NCBI RefSeq assembly: GCF_905200055.1
Contig: NZ_CAJKIS010000012.1
Span: forward strand, 1 to 58,415
Length of the DNA stretch: 58,415 nt
Reading direction: 5' to 3'
DNA from: an uncultured Fusobacterium sp.
GTDB taxonomy: Bacteria > Fusobacteriota > Fusobacteriia > Fusobacteriales > Fusobacteriaceae
The first letter of the stretch is position 1. Every line of letters starts with the position of its first letter. The notes beneath the pieces are model-generated. The model saw only the letters and a program-made list of their open reading frames with translations, ran no database searches and was not told the origin of the DNA. A program made the translations under genes and the position numbers. Shown piece after piece: positions 17,178 to 27,100 of this stretch.

Positions 17178-17862
17178 AGAAATATTTAGTTGAATATTTG
17201 TAAGTTTTTCTTCTAAATGGATAGTAGATACCATAAGTTAGTATTAAATAGATTATTTCAACAACAATAATATAGTAAGGCCATTGTCCAAAATAATCTA
17301 ATGGTGAAGAGAAATTAGGAATTCTATTTACATATAGATAGTTTGTTCCAAGCTTTTTATTGATAAAGAAAATAATAAAAGCAAAGATATTTAAAGTAAT
17401 AAAAGAATTTATCCAACCTTTAAAAGTTGGTTTAAAGTTGAAAAATAAAATTCCATAGATTGCAGCAAATAAAAGATAAAAATGAGTGATATAAAAACTC
17501 AATGTTAAAGGATGAGGAAAAGAGTATTTTATATCAGGGGTAATCACTGCAAAGAGAGCTCCTAAGCACCAGAAATAAGTTAATTGAAATAATTTTTGTG
17601 ACTTAGTTAGCATTGTTAAAATAGCAATTATTAGTGTTAAATTACACATATGTAGAGGAAGTAAAGAGTAGATAGGTTCTCCTACATATATATGTCTATA
17701 AGAAAGTTCTGCTATCTTAATCAATAAGATAACTATGGCACTAAATTGAGCAAATTTATATTTAGGAAGAAATGCTGATACCATTGTAAGTGCAAGTATC
17801 CCTAAAAAACCTCCTCCAATAAACCAAAAGTGTTCAGTACTAAAAAGTGTAAAAGTTTCCAT
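17176..17862 (-). CDS. TIGR02206/YwaF-type integral membrane protein
   Basis: 228 residues with about six or seven hydrophobic segments. The conserved region YSLLPLHMCNLTLIIAIL and the following YFWCLGALFAVITPDI are typical of the TIGR02206 (YwaF) family, whose function is not known. Histidine 7-12 region (FSTEHFWFIGGG) and the aromatic C-terminal strand also match the family layout. It follows rnhA by 16 bp on the same strand and the pair is probably cotranscribed. No substrate can be suggested. Confidence 0.75.
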   Translation of the reverse strand: METFTLFSTEHFWFIGGGFLGILALTMVSAFLPKYKFAQFSAIVILLIKIAELSYRHIYVGEPIYSLLPLHMCNLTLIIAILTMLTKSQKLFQLTYFWCLGALFAVITPDIKYSFPHPLTLSFYITHFYLLFAAIYGILFFNFKPTFKGWINSFITLNIFAFIIFFINKKLGTNYLYVNRIPNFSSPLDYFGQWPYYIIVVEIIYLILTYGIYYPFRRKTYKYSTKYF

Positions 17863-17878
17863 AAACTCCTCCTAAATA

Positions 17879-18523
17879 TTATTTGTGAAATCCTAAATCT
17901 GCTGGGTTTACATCACCAGAAACATACTCTATCTTTCCACCAATTTTTTCAAATTCTTTTCTCTTCTCTACAACTTTTTCAATTAAAGATATTGTTTTCT
18001 CATTTAAATTTTCTTTACGATAGATTCCCTTAGACCAGAAAAATATAACAAGGTTACTATCTCCAAAAATATGTCTCTCTCCTCTTTGAATAGCTATATC
18101 CAAAGCTAAGAATAATCCTACTAACTCACCATAATTATTTGTTCGATCATGCCCTAAATGAAGATTTCCAAATTGATTAATTTTAAATTTTATACTACTT
18201 TCATCTAAAAGAGATCTTCCACTTAAATCAGTAACCCTAACTTCAACACCAATTCCTCTTCCTGTTCCTGAATCAAAATATATTCCATCTGTCAATTGAC
18301 TCTTTAATTTTTCTTTATCTATCTTTGTTTTAAAAAGCTCTTCAGATAGTTTTTTTTCATATTTAGCCCCTTGTTCTAACCAATCTTTAGCTTCTTCTAA
18401 AGAAGGAAAAGATTTATAACGAGCTTTTTTTCCATGTACTATTGTTTTACACTCATCCCATATTTCACAAATACCACTTTTATTTTCTTTTTCAAGAAAG
18501 TAAGCATAAAATTTTTTCTTCAC
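17879..18523 (-). CDS. rnhA: ribonuclease HI with N-terminal viroplasmin domain
   Basis: 214 residues. Residues 1-55 are a viroplasmin-type domain that in RNase HI binds RNA-DNA hybrids (FYAYFLEKENKSGICEIWDE followed by KSFPSLEEAKDWLEQG). A linker leads to the catalytic domain from about residue 80: IYFDSGTGRG supplies the first Asp, NYGELVGL the Glu, IFGDSNLVIFFW the second Asp, and VSGDVNPADLGF the last Asp. All four metal ligands are present. It degrades the RNA strand of hybrids such as R-loops and primers. Upstream gene of a short operon with the YwaF-type protein. Confidence 0.88.
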   Translation of the reverse strand: MKKKFYAYFLEKENKSGICEIWDECKTIVHGKKARYKSFPSLEEAKDWLEQGAKYEKKLSEELFKTKIDKEKLKSQLTDGIYFDSGTGRGIGVEVRVTDLSGRSLLDESSIKFKINQFGNLHLGHDRTNNYGELVGLFLALDIAIQRGERHIFGDSNLVIFFWSKGIYRKENLNEKTISLIEKVVEKRKEFEKIGGKIEYVSGDVNPADLGFHK

Positions 18524-18659
18524 AACTCCTCCAAGTAATAATCATATATCTTATATTAACCTAAATTACAAAATTTTACAATTATATTATTTATTTTTTA
18601 GTTAAAGATTATTAAAGATTAAAAATAAGAAAAAAGATGGATTGGGACTAAAAAAAATC

Positions 18660-18688
18660 TTGCAAAAGTTATATATTTGTGATAGAAT
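18660..18688 (+). promoter_or_regulatory. rpmE promoter
   Basis: TTGCAA (18660-18665), 17-bp spacer, TAGAAT (18683-18688), about 45 bp before the rpmE start. Confidence 0.65.
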
Positions 18689-18733
18689 CTCTTGTGATAT
18701 TAAGAAAATTTTTGTTAGGAAGGTGAAAAATCA

Positions 18734-18946
18734 ATGAAAAAAAATATTCATCCTCAATACAATGTTGTTACTGTAGAGTGCACTTGTGGGGAAAAATTCG
18801 AAACAAGATCAACTTATGCTAAAGGAACTGAACTTAAAGTAGCAGTATGTTCAAAATGCCACCCATTCTATACTGGAAAAGCTAAATTTATTGATGCTGC
18901 AGGAAGAGTTGACAAATTCAACAAAAGATACAACATCAACAAATAG
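18734..18946 (+). CDS. rpmE: 50S ribosomal protein L31, zinc-binding type
   Basis: 70 residues. MKKNIHPQYN is the typical N-terminus. The zinc ligands Cys16 and Cys18 (ECTCGEKF) and Cys39 and Cys42 (VCSKCHPFYTG) are present, so this is the C+ (zinc-containing) form. A C-minus paralogue elsewhere would be expected if the organism adapts to zinc limitation; none is in the window. No Zur-like palindrome was evident upstream. Single gene with its own promoter and terminator; SD AGGAAGG. Confidence 0.97.
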   Translation: MKKNIHPQYNVVTVECTCGEKFETRSTYAKGTELKVAVCSKCHPFYTGKAKFIDAAGRVDKFNKRYNINK

Positions 18947-18954
18947 TAGTATTA

Positions 18955-18981
18955 AACAGGACTTTAGAGTCCTGTTTTTTT
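18955..18981 (+). terminator. rpmE terminator
   Basis: AACAGGACT and AGTCCTGTT form a 9-bp stem with a TTAG loop followed by seven T. Confidence 0.9.
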
Positions 18982-19007
18982 ATACCTAGATTTATACATA
19001 TTTTTAT

Positions 19008-19036
19008 TTGGAAAAATCTAAAATATTTGATATAAT
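19008..19036 (+). promoter_or_regulatory. upp promoter
   Basis: TTGGAA (19008-19013), 17-bp spacer, TATAAT (19031-19036), 35 bp before the upp start. Confidence 0.65.
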
Positions 19037-19071
19037 ATTACGAGGAAAAAAAGGAAAATAGGAGGAAAAAA

Positions 19072-19695
19072 ATGGCAGTAATAGAAATTAATCATCCCTT
19101 GATCCAACACAAACTAACAATTTTAAGAAATTGCGGAACAGACACAAAGGCTTTTAGAGAAAATCTAAATGAGATTGCAAAACTTATGACTTATGAAGCA
19201 ACAAAAGGACTAAAATTAAATGAGGTTGAAGTAACAACTCCATTGATGACAACAACTGGATATGAACTTCAAGAGAGATTAGCAATAGTACCTATTTTAA
19301 GAGCAGGACTAGGAATGATGGATGGTATCTTAGATCTAGTACCAACAGCAAAGGTAGGACATGTTGGAGTATATAGAAATGAAGAAACATTAGAGCCAGT
19401 TTACTACTATTGTAAATTACCTGTAGATATAACTTCAAGAAAAGTAATTGTAGTTGATCCTATGTTAGCAACAGGAGGATCTGCTGTTTATGCAATAGAT
19501 TATCTAAAATCACAAGGAGTTAAAGATATAATATTTATGTGTCTTGTATCAGCTCCTGAAGGAATAGCAAAACTTCTTCAAAAACATCCTGATGTAGCTA
19601 TTTATACAGCTAAGATAGATCAAGGATTAACAAATGAAGGATATATTTATCCAGGACTTGGAGATTGTGGAGATAGAATATTTGGAACAAAATAG
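19072..19695 (+). CDS. upp: uracil phosphoribosyltransferase
   Basis: 207 residues, the normal size. Converts uracil and PRPP to UMP in pyrimidine salvage. Family motifs in order: HPLIQHKLTILRN, the loop IVPILRAGLGMMDG, the PRPP-binding VIVVDPMLATGGSA, and the uracil-binding DQGLTNEGYIYPGLGDCGDR at the C-terminus. SD GGAGGAAAA precedes the ATG. Monocistronic, between its own promoter and a strong terminator; no permease gene adjoins it. Confidence 0.97.
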   Translation: MAVIEINHPLIQHKLTILRNCGTDTKAFRENLNEIAKLMTYEATKGLKLNEVEVTTPLMTTTGYELQERLAIVPILRAGLGMMDGILDLVPTAKVGHVGVYRNEETLEPVYYYCKLPVDITSRKVIVVDPMLATGGSAVYAIDYLKSQGVKDIIFMCLVSAPEGIAKLLQKHPDVAIYTAKIDQGLTNEGYIYPGLGDCGDRIFGTK

Positions 19696-19705
19696 TAAAA
19701 AATTT

Positions 19706-19741
19706 AAGAAGAGATGGGGAAACCTATTTCTTCTTTTTTTA
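19706..19741 (+). terminator. upp terminator with GAAA tetraloop
   Basis: A 13-bp stem (AAGAAGAGATGGG with CCTATTTCTTCTT, two G-U pairs) closed by a GAAA loop, then a T-run. Confidence 0.88.
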
Positions 19742-19790
19742 TAAAGGAAATTATATAAAGTGTCCTAAAACTAAAGATGATAAAATTAGG

Positions 19791-19818
19791 TTGCTCTTTT
19801 TGTGGAAAATGGTATAAT
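19791..19818 (+). promoter_or_regulatory. promoter of the Nudix-rfaE2-tsaEB cluster
   Basis: TTGCTC, 16-bp spacer, TATAAT at 19813-19818 with an extended -10 TGG just before it, 23 bp upstream of the Nudix start. Confidence 0.55.
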
Positions 19819-19841
19819 TTTGTTGAGGTGTAATCTAAAAA

Positions 19842-20483
19842 ATGAGGGAAAAGATAACAGAAATTTTAAAAATGGATAGTTTTAGAATCATTGGAAAAAA
19901 AAGATATATTAATTCAGCTGTATTAATTGGTATAATTAATTTAGAGGGAAAAGAGCATATAGTTTTTGAAAAAAGAGCCTTAAAAATAAGACAGGGAGGA
20001 GAGATATCTTTTCCTGGTGGAAAATTTGAGGAAAAAGATGGAAGCTCTAAAGAGACAGCTATTAGAGAAACTGTTGAAGAGTTGGGAATAGAAAGAGAAA
20101 AAATAGATATTATAGGTAAATATGGAACTTTAATTAATGCTTCTGGAATGTTATTGGATGTCTATGTTGGATATATTAATATAGAAAAAATAGAGGAGTT
20201 TAATTTTAATAAAGAAGAAGTAGAAAAATTAGTGGTTGTTCCTATGGAATTTTTTAAATATAATAAACCTAAGATAGAGAAAATAGGAGTAAAGAATATT
20301 CCAGAATTTTCACCTAAAGATTATAATTTGCCAGAAAGATATTATGGATCTTGGAGTGGAAATTCAAGAGAGGTATACTTTTATAATTATCAAGATGAAA
20401 TTATCTGGGGAATGACAGCAGAAATAATTTTTGATTTTATAGAAGAACTTTATAAAATGGAGGTAGAAAATGATTTTAAGTAA
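19842..20483 (+). CDS. Nudix hydrolase, probable CoA pyrophosphatase
   Basis: 213 residues. The Nudix box reads GGKFEEKDGSSKETAIRETVEELGI in outline (GGK, Asp, then RETVEELG), preceded by RQGGEISFPGG. The sequence around it (FEKRALKIRQGGEISFPG) matches the NudL/CoAse subgroup that splits coenzyme A to phosphopantetheine and 3',5'-ADP; that specificity is inferred. The SD (GAGGTG) is about 12 bp before the ATG at 19842, so an internal Met11 is an alternative start. Its end overlaps rfaE2 by 14 bp. Confidence 0.85.
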   Translation: MREKITEILKMDSFRIIGKKRYINSAVLIGIINLEGKEHIVFEKRALKIRQGGEISFPGGKFEEKDGSSKETAIRETVEELGIEREKIDIIGKYGTLINASGMLLDVYVGYINIEKIEEFNFNKEEVEKLVVVPMEFFKYNKPKIEKIGVKNIPEFSPKDYNLPERYYGSWSGNSREVYFYNYQDEIIWGMTAEIIFDFIEELYKMEVENDFK

Positions 20484-20967
20484 AGAAACAGCAGCAAAAT
20501 TAATAGAAGAATTAAAATTACAAGGTAAAAAAGTTGTATTTACAAATGGTTGTTTTGACATTTTACATGTTGGACATTTGAGATATTTAAATGAAGCTAA
20601 AAAACAAGGAGATATTCTAATAGTTGGTGTCAATTCAGATAGTTCAGTTAGACAGTTAAAAGGTGAAGGTAGACCAATAAATAATGAAATAGATAGAGCA
20701 GAGATGCTTTCAGGATTAAAAGCAGTGGATTTTACAGTTATTTTTGAAGAGTTAACTCCAATTGAAACATTGGAAAAATTAAAACCATCAATCCATGTTA
20801 AAGGTGGAGATTATGATAAAAATAAACTACCTGAAACAGCAACAGTTGAAAAGAATGGTGGAGAAGTAAGAATACTTTCTTTTGTAGAAGGAAAATCTAC
20901 AACTAATATAGTGAAAAAAATCCAATTTAAGGATGGAGGAAATGATGAGAAAGATACTAACATTTAG
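20470..20967 (+). CDS. rfaE2: D-glycero-beta-D-manno-heptose 1-phosphate adenylyltransferase
   Basis: 165 residues, the separate C-terminal half of HldE. Adenylylates heptose 1-phosphate for the inner core of lipopolysaccharide. VVFTNGCFDILHVGHLRYL holds the HxGH motif, and HVKGGDYDKNKLPET plus VEGKSTTNIVKKI complete the cytidylyltransferase-like domain. No RfaE1 kinase domain is fused, as in many diderms with split genes. SD GGAGG precedes the ATG. It overlaps the Nudix gene and tsaE, so translation is coupled through the cluster. Confidence 0.93.
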   Translation: MILSKETAAKLIEELKLQGKKVVFTNGCFDILHVGHLRYLNEAKKQGDILIVGVNSDSSVRQLKGEGRPINNEIDRAEMLSGLKAVDFTVIFEELTPIETLEKLKPSIHVKGGDYDKNKLPETATVEKNGGEVRILSFVEGKSTTNIVKKIQFKDGGNDEKDTNI

Positions 20968-21409
20968 TGAGTTAAATACTCTTGCTGAAAAATTAGCAGA
21001 TTATTCTCAAGAAAATACAACAATAGCTTTGATAGGTGATTTAGGAACAGGAAAGACAACTTTTACTAAAACTTTTGCTAAAAAGCTAGGTGTGACAGAG
21101 AGTATAAAAAGTCCTACATTTAACTATGTTTTAGAATATTTTTCAGGGAGACTTCCATTATATCACTTTGATGTATACCGTTTAGGTGAAGCAGAGGAAA
21201 TATATGAGGTAGGTTATGAAGATTATCTAAATAATGGTGGAATAGTTTTGATTGAATGGGCTGATATTATAGAAAGTGAACTTCCTAAAGAGTATATTGA
21301 GATAAAACTTTATCATCATGGAGAAGAGGATAGAGAAGTGGAGATAAGATATGTAGGAAATTTAGAGAAGGAAGAGGAGATGTTAAAGTATGTTGGTTTT
21401 AGCTATTGA
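20945..21409 (+). CDS. tsaE: tRNA threonylcarbamoyladenosine biosynthesis ATPase TsaE
   Basis: 154 residues from ATG 20945, chosen because GGAGG at 20935-20939 is 5 bp before it; the ATG at 20933 overlaps that SD. Walker A IALIGDLGTGKTTF lies at 28-40. SPTFNYVLEYF and LYHFDVYRL are conserved TsaE segments, and IVLIEWADII provides the WAD motif. It works with TsaB-TsaD in making t6A37 of ANN-decoding tRNAs. Overlaps rfaE2 by 23 bp and tsaB by 20 bp. Confidence 0.94.
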   Translation: MRKILTFSELNTLAEKLADYSQENTTIALIGDLGTGKTTFTKTFAKKLGVTESIKSPTFNYVLEYFSGRLPLYHFDVYRLGEAEEIYEVGYEDYLNNGGIVLIEWADIIESELPKEYIEIKLYHHGEEDREVEIRYVGNLEKEEEMLKYVGFSY

Positions 21410-22082
21410 TACAGCTACTAAAATAGGAAGTGTAGCTCTTTATGATGATAAAACAGGAGTAATAGGAGAGATAAATCTTTATGTTAAAGTAAATCATTCA
21501 AATGTGATTATGGATGCTGTGGATTCTCTTTTTAAATTATCAGGATTGACTATAAAAGATGTGGATAGAATAGCTGTTACAATAGGACCAGGTTCATTTA
21601 CAGGAATTAGAATAGGAACTGCAATAGCTAAAGGTTTAGCTTATTCATTGAAAAAACCAATAGTTGGAGTAAATGAGTTAGATGTTTTAGCACATATGGG
21701 AGAAAATAGAGAAGATATAATTGTTCCTTTAATAGATGCAAGAAAAGAGAGAGTATATTTTTCTAAGTATAGATATATTGATAATATTTTACTTAGAGAG
21801 GAAGAGTATAAAGATGGAGAATTAAGAGAGATTTTAGATGATCTTAAAGGTAAAAAAGTTACATTTATAGGTGATGGAGCAATAGTTAATGAAAAGCTTA
21901 TAAATGAGATTTTAGAAAAGGATTATACTATTTTTTCTAAAGCAAACTCTATTCCTAGAGCTGGGGTAGCTGCTCAAATTTCATTGCATTTACCTGAGGA
22001 TAATTTATATACATTAGAACCTTTATATGTAAATAAATCTCAAGCTGAAAGAGAAAAAGAAGAGAGAGAAAAAAGGAAATAG
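21390..22082 (+). CDS. tsaB: TsaB, t6A biosynthesis partner protein
   Basis: 230 residues. ASKHA fold: LAIDTATKIGSVALYD at the N-terminus and VTIGPGSFTGIRIGTAIAKGLAY, the signature region. It dimerises with TsaD to form t6A; TsaB itself lacks the metal-binding histidines, as here. It follows tsaE with an overlap and is the last gene before the flavoprotein 62 bp downstream. The C-terminal tail is unusually charged (EREKEEREKRK). Confidence 0.93.
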   Translation: MLVLAIDTATKIGSVALYDDKTGVIGEINLYVKVNHSNVIMDAVDSLFKLSGLTIKDVDRIAVTIGPGSFTGIRIGTAIAKGLAYSLKKPIVGVNELDVLAHMGENREDIIVPLIDARKERVYFSKYRYIDNILLREEEYKDGELREILDDLKGKKVTFIGDGAIVNEKLINEILEKDYTIFSKANSIPRAGVAAQISLHLPEDNLYTLEPLYVNKSQAEREKEEREKRK

Positions 22083-22144
22083 TTGACATTTCTAGTATAT
22101 AATTAGGAATAGTAAGTTTTTAACTAGATAATGGAGGAGAGAAG

Positions 22145-23626
22145 ATGAAAAAGTGGGTATGTAGTATTTGTGGAATAGTATGTGAAGGAGATCATGCACC
22201 AGAAGTATGTCCAATTTGTAATGTTGGAAGTGAATATTTTTCTGAAGTAAAATCTGAAGAGAAAAAAGTAGAAAATGTAGAAAAAGATAAAAAGCTTTCT
22301 GGAAAAGTTTGGAGATGTACAGTATGTGATGAGGTATTTCCATATGATGAGTGTCCAGATACTTGTCCAGTTTGTGGAGTAGGAAAAGATCTATTTGAAG
22401 TGACAGAGATTCAAGAGGCTCCAGAAGAGGTAGCTAAAGGAAAAGATGAAAAGATTTTAATAATAGGAAGTGGAGTTGCAGCAGTTTCAGCAGCTGATGG
22501 AGCAAGAGGAAAAAATAGTTCAGCTGAAATTGAAATTATTGGAGAAGAACAAGCAGATCCATATTATAGAACAAAATTAACTGAATATCTTTGTGAAGAT
22601 ATGGAAATGGATAGATTAAAAATAAAAAAAGATAGTTGGTATGAAGATAAAAATATAAAATTAACTAAAGGAGTAAGAGTAACTTCAATAGATAATGAAA
22701 ATAAAAAAGTTGTTCTTTCAAATGGAGAAGTAAGAGAATTTGACAAACTTATCTTAGCAACAGGAGCAAAATGCTTTGTTCCACCAATTAAAAACTCAAA
22801 TGTATCTGGAGTTTTTGTAATAAGAAATATGGAAGATACTGAAAAAGTAAAAGAGTATGCTAAGAATTGTAAAAGAGCAGTAGTTATTGGTGGAGGAGTG
22901 CTTGGATTAGAAGCTGCTTGGGGATTAAAATTATTAGGAATAGAAACATCAGTTATAGAGATGATGCAAAGAATATTACCTAAACAATTAGATGAACAAG
23001 GATCAGAAATATTAGAAGCTGCTATAGAACAAGCAGGGGTAAAAATATTTAAAGGTGTAGTTGTAAGTGCTATAGAAGGAGAGGAAAAAGTGACTTCTAT
23101 TGCATTAGAAAATGGACAACATATATTAGCTGACCTAGTTATTATAAGTGCTGGAATAGCTCCAAATAAAGAGTTAGCTCAAAACTTAGGTTTAAATATA
23201 GGTAGAGGTATAGTTGTAAATGAAAAAATGGAAACTTCTATAAAGGATATTTATGCTTGTGGAGATGTGGCAGAATACAATGGAAAAATAATTGGATTGT
23301 GGCAAGTAGCTATGGAGCAAGGAAAGACTGCTGGAATAAATGCTTGTGGAGGAGAAGCTCAATATAAAGAGCAAATCCAACCATTAAATTTTGATGGAAT
23401 GAATATAAAATTAATCTCTATAGGAACAATTGGAAATAGTGATAATAGTGAAGAATTTGTCCAAGAGATAGATACTACAAAAAAATTGTACAAAAAACTT
23501 TATTTTGAAAATAATAAATTAAAAGGTGCAATATTAATAGGAGATGTATCAAAAGGAATCACACTTATTAAAGGTGTAAGAGAAAATGATGATAAAAACA
23601 CTATTATGAGAAAATTATATATATAA
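22145..23626 (+). CDS. FAD/NAD(P) oxidoreductase with two N-terminal rubredoxin-like domains
   Basis: 493 residues. Two rubredoxin-like Fe(Cys)4 knuckle domains come first: Cys6/Cys9 with Cys22/Cys25, then Cys58/Cys61 with Cys74/Cys77. They are the short type seen at the end of rubrerythrins. Residues 103-490 are a nitrite-reductase/NADH-rubredoxin-reductase-like flavoprotein: FAD motif IIGSGVAAVSAADGA, NAD motif VVIGGGVLGLEAAWGL, and IYACGDVAEYNG. It probably moves electrons from NADH to the attached iron centres and onward to peroxide- or oxygen-reducing proteins in an anaerobe; the final acceptor is not encoded here. SD GGAGGAGAG. It precedes trxA, in keeping with a redox-defence role. Confidence 0.88.
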   Translation: MKKWVCSICGIVCEGDHAPEVCPICNVGSEYFSEVKSEEKKVENVEKDKKLSGKVWRCTVCDEVFPYDECPDTCPVCGVGKDLFEVTEIQEAPEEVAKGKDEKILIIGSGVAAVSAADGARGKNSSAEIEIIGEEQADPYYRTKLTEYLCEDMEMDRLKIKKDSWYEDKNIKLTKGVRVTSIDNENKKVVLSNGEVREFDKLILATGAKCFVPPIKNSNVSGVFVIRNMEDTEKVKEYAKNCKRAVVIGGGVLGLEAAWGLKLLGIETSVIEMMQRILPKQLDEQGSEILEAAIEQAGVKIFKGVVVSAIEGEEKVTSIALENGQHILADLVIISAGIAPNKELAQNLGLNIGRGIVVNEKMETSIKDIYACGDVAEYNGKIIGLWQVAMEQGKTAGINACGGEAQYKEQIQPLNFDGMNIKLISIGTIGNSDNSEEFVQEIDTTKKLYKKLYFENNKLKGAILIGDVSKGITLIKGVRENDDKNTIMRKLYI

Positions 23627-23715
23627 AAAGCTTGATTTTTTTTGAATAACTTTGTACAATACAAGAGATTGTATAAATTAAAAAAAGGTAATATTCCATA
23701 AAAGGAGGAACATTA

Positions 23716-24030
23716 GTGAGTGGTTTAATAAACTTGAATGAGATTACTTTTCAAGAAAAAGTAATAGAAGGCAAGGGAAAAGTAATTGTAGACTTTTGGG
23801 CTGAATGGTGTGGTCCATGCAAATTGTTATCTCCAATTCTAGAAGAGGTGTCAAATATACTAGATATGAAAATATATAAAGTGAATGTTGATGAAAATCC
23901 TAGTCTTGCAGGACAATTTGGAATAAAGAGCATCCCCACTATAGTTATCTTTGATGATGGAGTAAGAGTTAAAGAAGTGGTAGGACTTAGACCTAAAGAA
24001 GAGATAATTGAAAAATTAACTGTTTATTAG
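23716..24030 (+). CDS. trxA: thioredoxin
   Basis: 104 residues with GTG start, preceded by AAAGGAGGAAC. The redox site WAEWCGPCKLLSP has Cys32 and Cys35, and the cis-proline loop is GIKSIPTIVIF. Soluble, no signal peptide. Reduces disulfides of cytosolic enzymes. Separated from the flavoprotein by 89 bp that contains an inverted repeat TACAAT/ATTGTA. A strong terminator follows. Confidence 0.96.
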   Translation: MSGLINLNEITFQEKVIEGKGKVIVDFWAEWCGPCKLLSPILEEVSNILDMKIYKVNVDENPSLAGQFGIKSIPTIVIFDDGVRVKEVVGLRPKEEIIEKLTVY

Positions 24031-24040
24031 GAAAAAATAG

Positions 24041-24071
24041 AGCTGTTGCTTTTAAAGCAACAGCTTTTTTG
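24041..24071 (+). terminator. trxA terminator
   Basis: AGCTGTTGCTTT and AAAGCAACAGCT form a nearly loop-less palindromic stem followed by six T. Confidence 0.88.
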
Positions 24072-24166
24072 TCTATTTTTTTAGATAAAATTTATACAAT
24101 TATTTTATTTTATTCTCAATTGTGATATAATTATTTAAACTGATTATTTAAGGAGAAGGATTGTAG

Positions 24167-27100
24167 ATGAGGAGAAAATTATTATTAGTAGCATCTTTTA
24201 TTATAGTTTCTTTAGTTACATTTGGAATAACCACGGTTCCTATGAATGAAATAGGACAAAAAAAAGATGATAGAATAATAGGAGGAGCTGACGAAGTTGA
24301 GTTAGATCTTCTTACTGATACTATTACTTCTCAAAATGGTGTCAATTTAAAGTATGGAAACTTAAAATTAAAAGTATTTAATTTAAGAAGAGATAAAGAA
24401 GAAAATAGAGTTTATTTAAAAGATAATTTAATAGCTCAAGTAGAGCAACCTACTGGAGTTTTAAAGATAGAATCAAAAGAGGGAGATGTTTCTCTTGATG
24501 GAAATCAAGGAGTTTTTTATGATAACTTTGGATATCTAGAGATTGGAAAAGTTACAGGTGGAGAAGCTCCAAATGATAAGATCTATTTTGGAGGAAAAGT
24601 TTTTGATTACAACAATGGAAAACTTTTTATAAATAATGGTTGGATAACGACTGATTATAATGTAGCAGAAACTGGAGATCCTGATAAGGCTGGGTATCAT
24701 TTCCTATCTAAAGAGATAATTGTTGAACCTGATAAGCAATTAACTTTAAAAGGAAGTGACTTCTATATGGGAAGTAGTGATATTTTTCCATTCTCACTTC
24801 CATGGTATAGATTAAATATAAGAGAAGGATCTAAAGTTCCACTATTCCCAGAGTGGGGAACAAAAGATTACTACGGTTGGCAAACTTCATGGGGAGTTTT
24901 GTATGGAGATAAGGACAGTAAATTCAGAGGTGGATTTGCTCCAAAATTTGCTGATCAAATGGGACTTTTAATAGGTAGATGGGAAAACTGGTATACTACT
25001 GATAAATTTGGAACTGCTAAACTTGATATTGATGATGCTTTGATATGGTCAAAGGCAGATAAACCAGAAGATAAAAAATCAGATGTAGAGTATGAGGAAA
25101 AACATAAAAGATATAGAGTAAATTATACCCATGAATATAATGGAGAAAAGGGAAAGTTATATTTTAATACTATCAATGCAACATATAATATGATTCCTAA
25201 ATTAGATGATATCATTACTGATTATGAGGGAAATAGTTTTTTCCATAATAATAAAGTAAAAAGACCTAAATTAGATTCTAATATGACATTCTTTTCAATG
25301 AATTCTGATTTAAAAGAGCTTGGAGAAAATAAAGATATAACTTTAAAAACTAGATTAAAATTAACTGATGACAAGGAAGCTTATGCTTGGATGGTATATG
25401 ATGATATAGATGATATTGATTATGGAAGCAATATAGATAATGATTTATTTTCTCAAGTATCATTATATAAGGATAATGCAAAATATAAAATTGGTGGATA
25501 CTATAACTACTTATATGATATGGATCCAGGATCTACTTTAAATGATACTCAATCAAGAGCTGAAGATTTTGGTTTTGAGTTCTTTGAAAAAGAGAATAAT
25601 ATTGGATTTAGCTATGATGAGAAAAATGGAGATAAATTTAGAAAATTAGGACTTTGGGAACGAGATCCTAAGTTAGATTCTCTGTTGAAATTTAACACTC
25701 TTTTAGGTGGAGATCTGTACTATAACTATAATCCAAGTATGATAAGAGAGTATAGTCAATATGATAGCAAAGACTTGAGAATCTCTTTTGGAGATTATGA
25801 TCTTTATGGAGATTATAGAGTAAAAGCTGGTTTAAATGTAAATGAGTATACTAGAAAACTTGACTTAACTCAAGATCCTTTAAGAAAAAATGTTATAAAA
25901 AATAACGAAAGAAGTAAAGAATATAATAGATTTGAGAATATTATTTATCATGATTATAGAGAAGTAAGAGGATATGTAGATTTCTATGATGATACAACTA
26001 AATTCACTTTTGCATCTGGAGAGACAAAAGAGGAGTTTTGGGATAGAGATGGTATATATTACATAAGCGATTTTAAAGACGGTTCATATAGAAAATATGT
26101 AAATGAATCGAAGTTCTATGAAGTAAGTGCAGAGCAAAATGAGATATCTTTAGGAAACTATGGAGAGTTAGCTCTATTTGGTGGAATTAGATATGATAAA
26201 TATGATAAGGGATATAATCCTTATGGTAAAAATTATGCTACTGGAGAGGATTCAACTTTAAGAACTCAATTGAAATTAAATCATGTAGTAGATCTTTTTG
26301 ATAATAGAGAAGATAAGAATAGAAAAATTGATTTTGCTATGAACAATGATCTTAAACTTTTCTATCAAAGATATGATTATGACTCTGGAGATATAAACTT
26401 CGGAAATACAAAAGATGAAAATAGAAATAATAAAAAGATAAGTTCAAAAGAGATTAGATTAGAAAACAAAGATAACATCTATGAAGTTAAGGATACAGTA
26501 ACTACAACAGTTGGAAATACAGAAACTGTATATAATGTAGAGTATAAGAGAGCTGAAAATCCAGCTAATACAAATGATCTAAATGGACAACTATTTAAAA
26601 ATGATTTAACATTTAAAATTGATGATAAGCAATCTTTAACATTAAACTATGGGCAAGATAGAAGATATACAAATGAAAATATGAGAGATCATAACTACAA
26701 CGATTTAACATTTATCAATTATGGAGGATCATATACATATGATAATCATAAGTTTTCATATGAAACTCAAGGTATAGATTCTAAGATTTGGGATATGAAA
26801 AATGTAGATAATGCTAAAGAAAAAATTAGAGCTAATACATATGGATATAATTATAGTTTTGACGATAATCAATTAGGAATTAGCTTTAGCCAAGGTACAG
26901 ATGTTAGAGATAACTATACTCTTAATATGAGAGAGTTAGATGTAGATAATAAAATTTATAAGGTATCTTTCTTAGATGGTGGAGATGTAGAAAACTACTA
27001 TGCTGTAACTTATGAAGATTATAAGCATAAGGAAGATGGAGCTAAACGTAATATTGATGGAGAGATGAGAAATATAGGAAACTCTGATGTATTATCGTTA

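Noticed and set aside
22082..22145. TTGACA followed by TATAAT before the flavoprotein gene as a promoter
   Set aside because: The two hexamers are only about nine bases apart, far too close for a sigma-70 promoter; the gene may be read from the upstream cluster.
22092..22343. Minus-strand frame rich in Phe/Leu/His near the flavoprotein start
   Set aside because: It is the complement of the cysteine-rich coding region and has no start signal; the plus-strand protein has clear domains.
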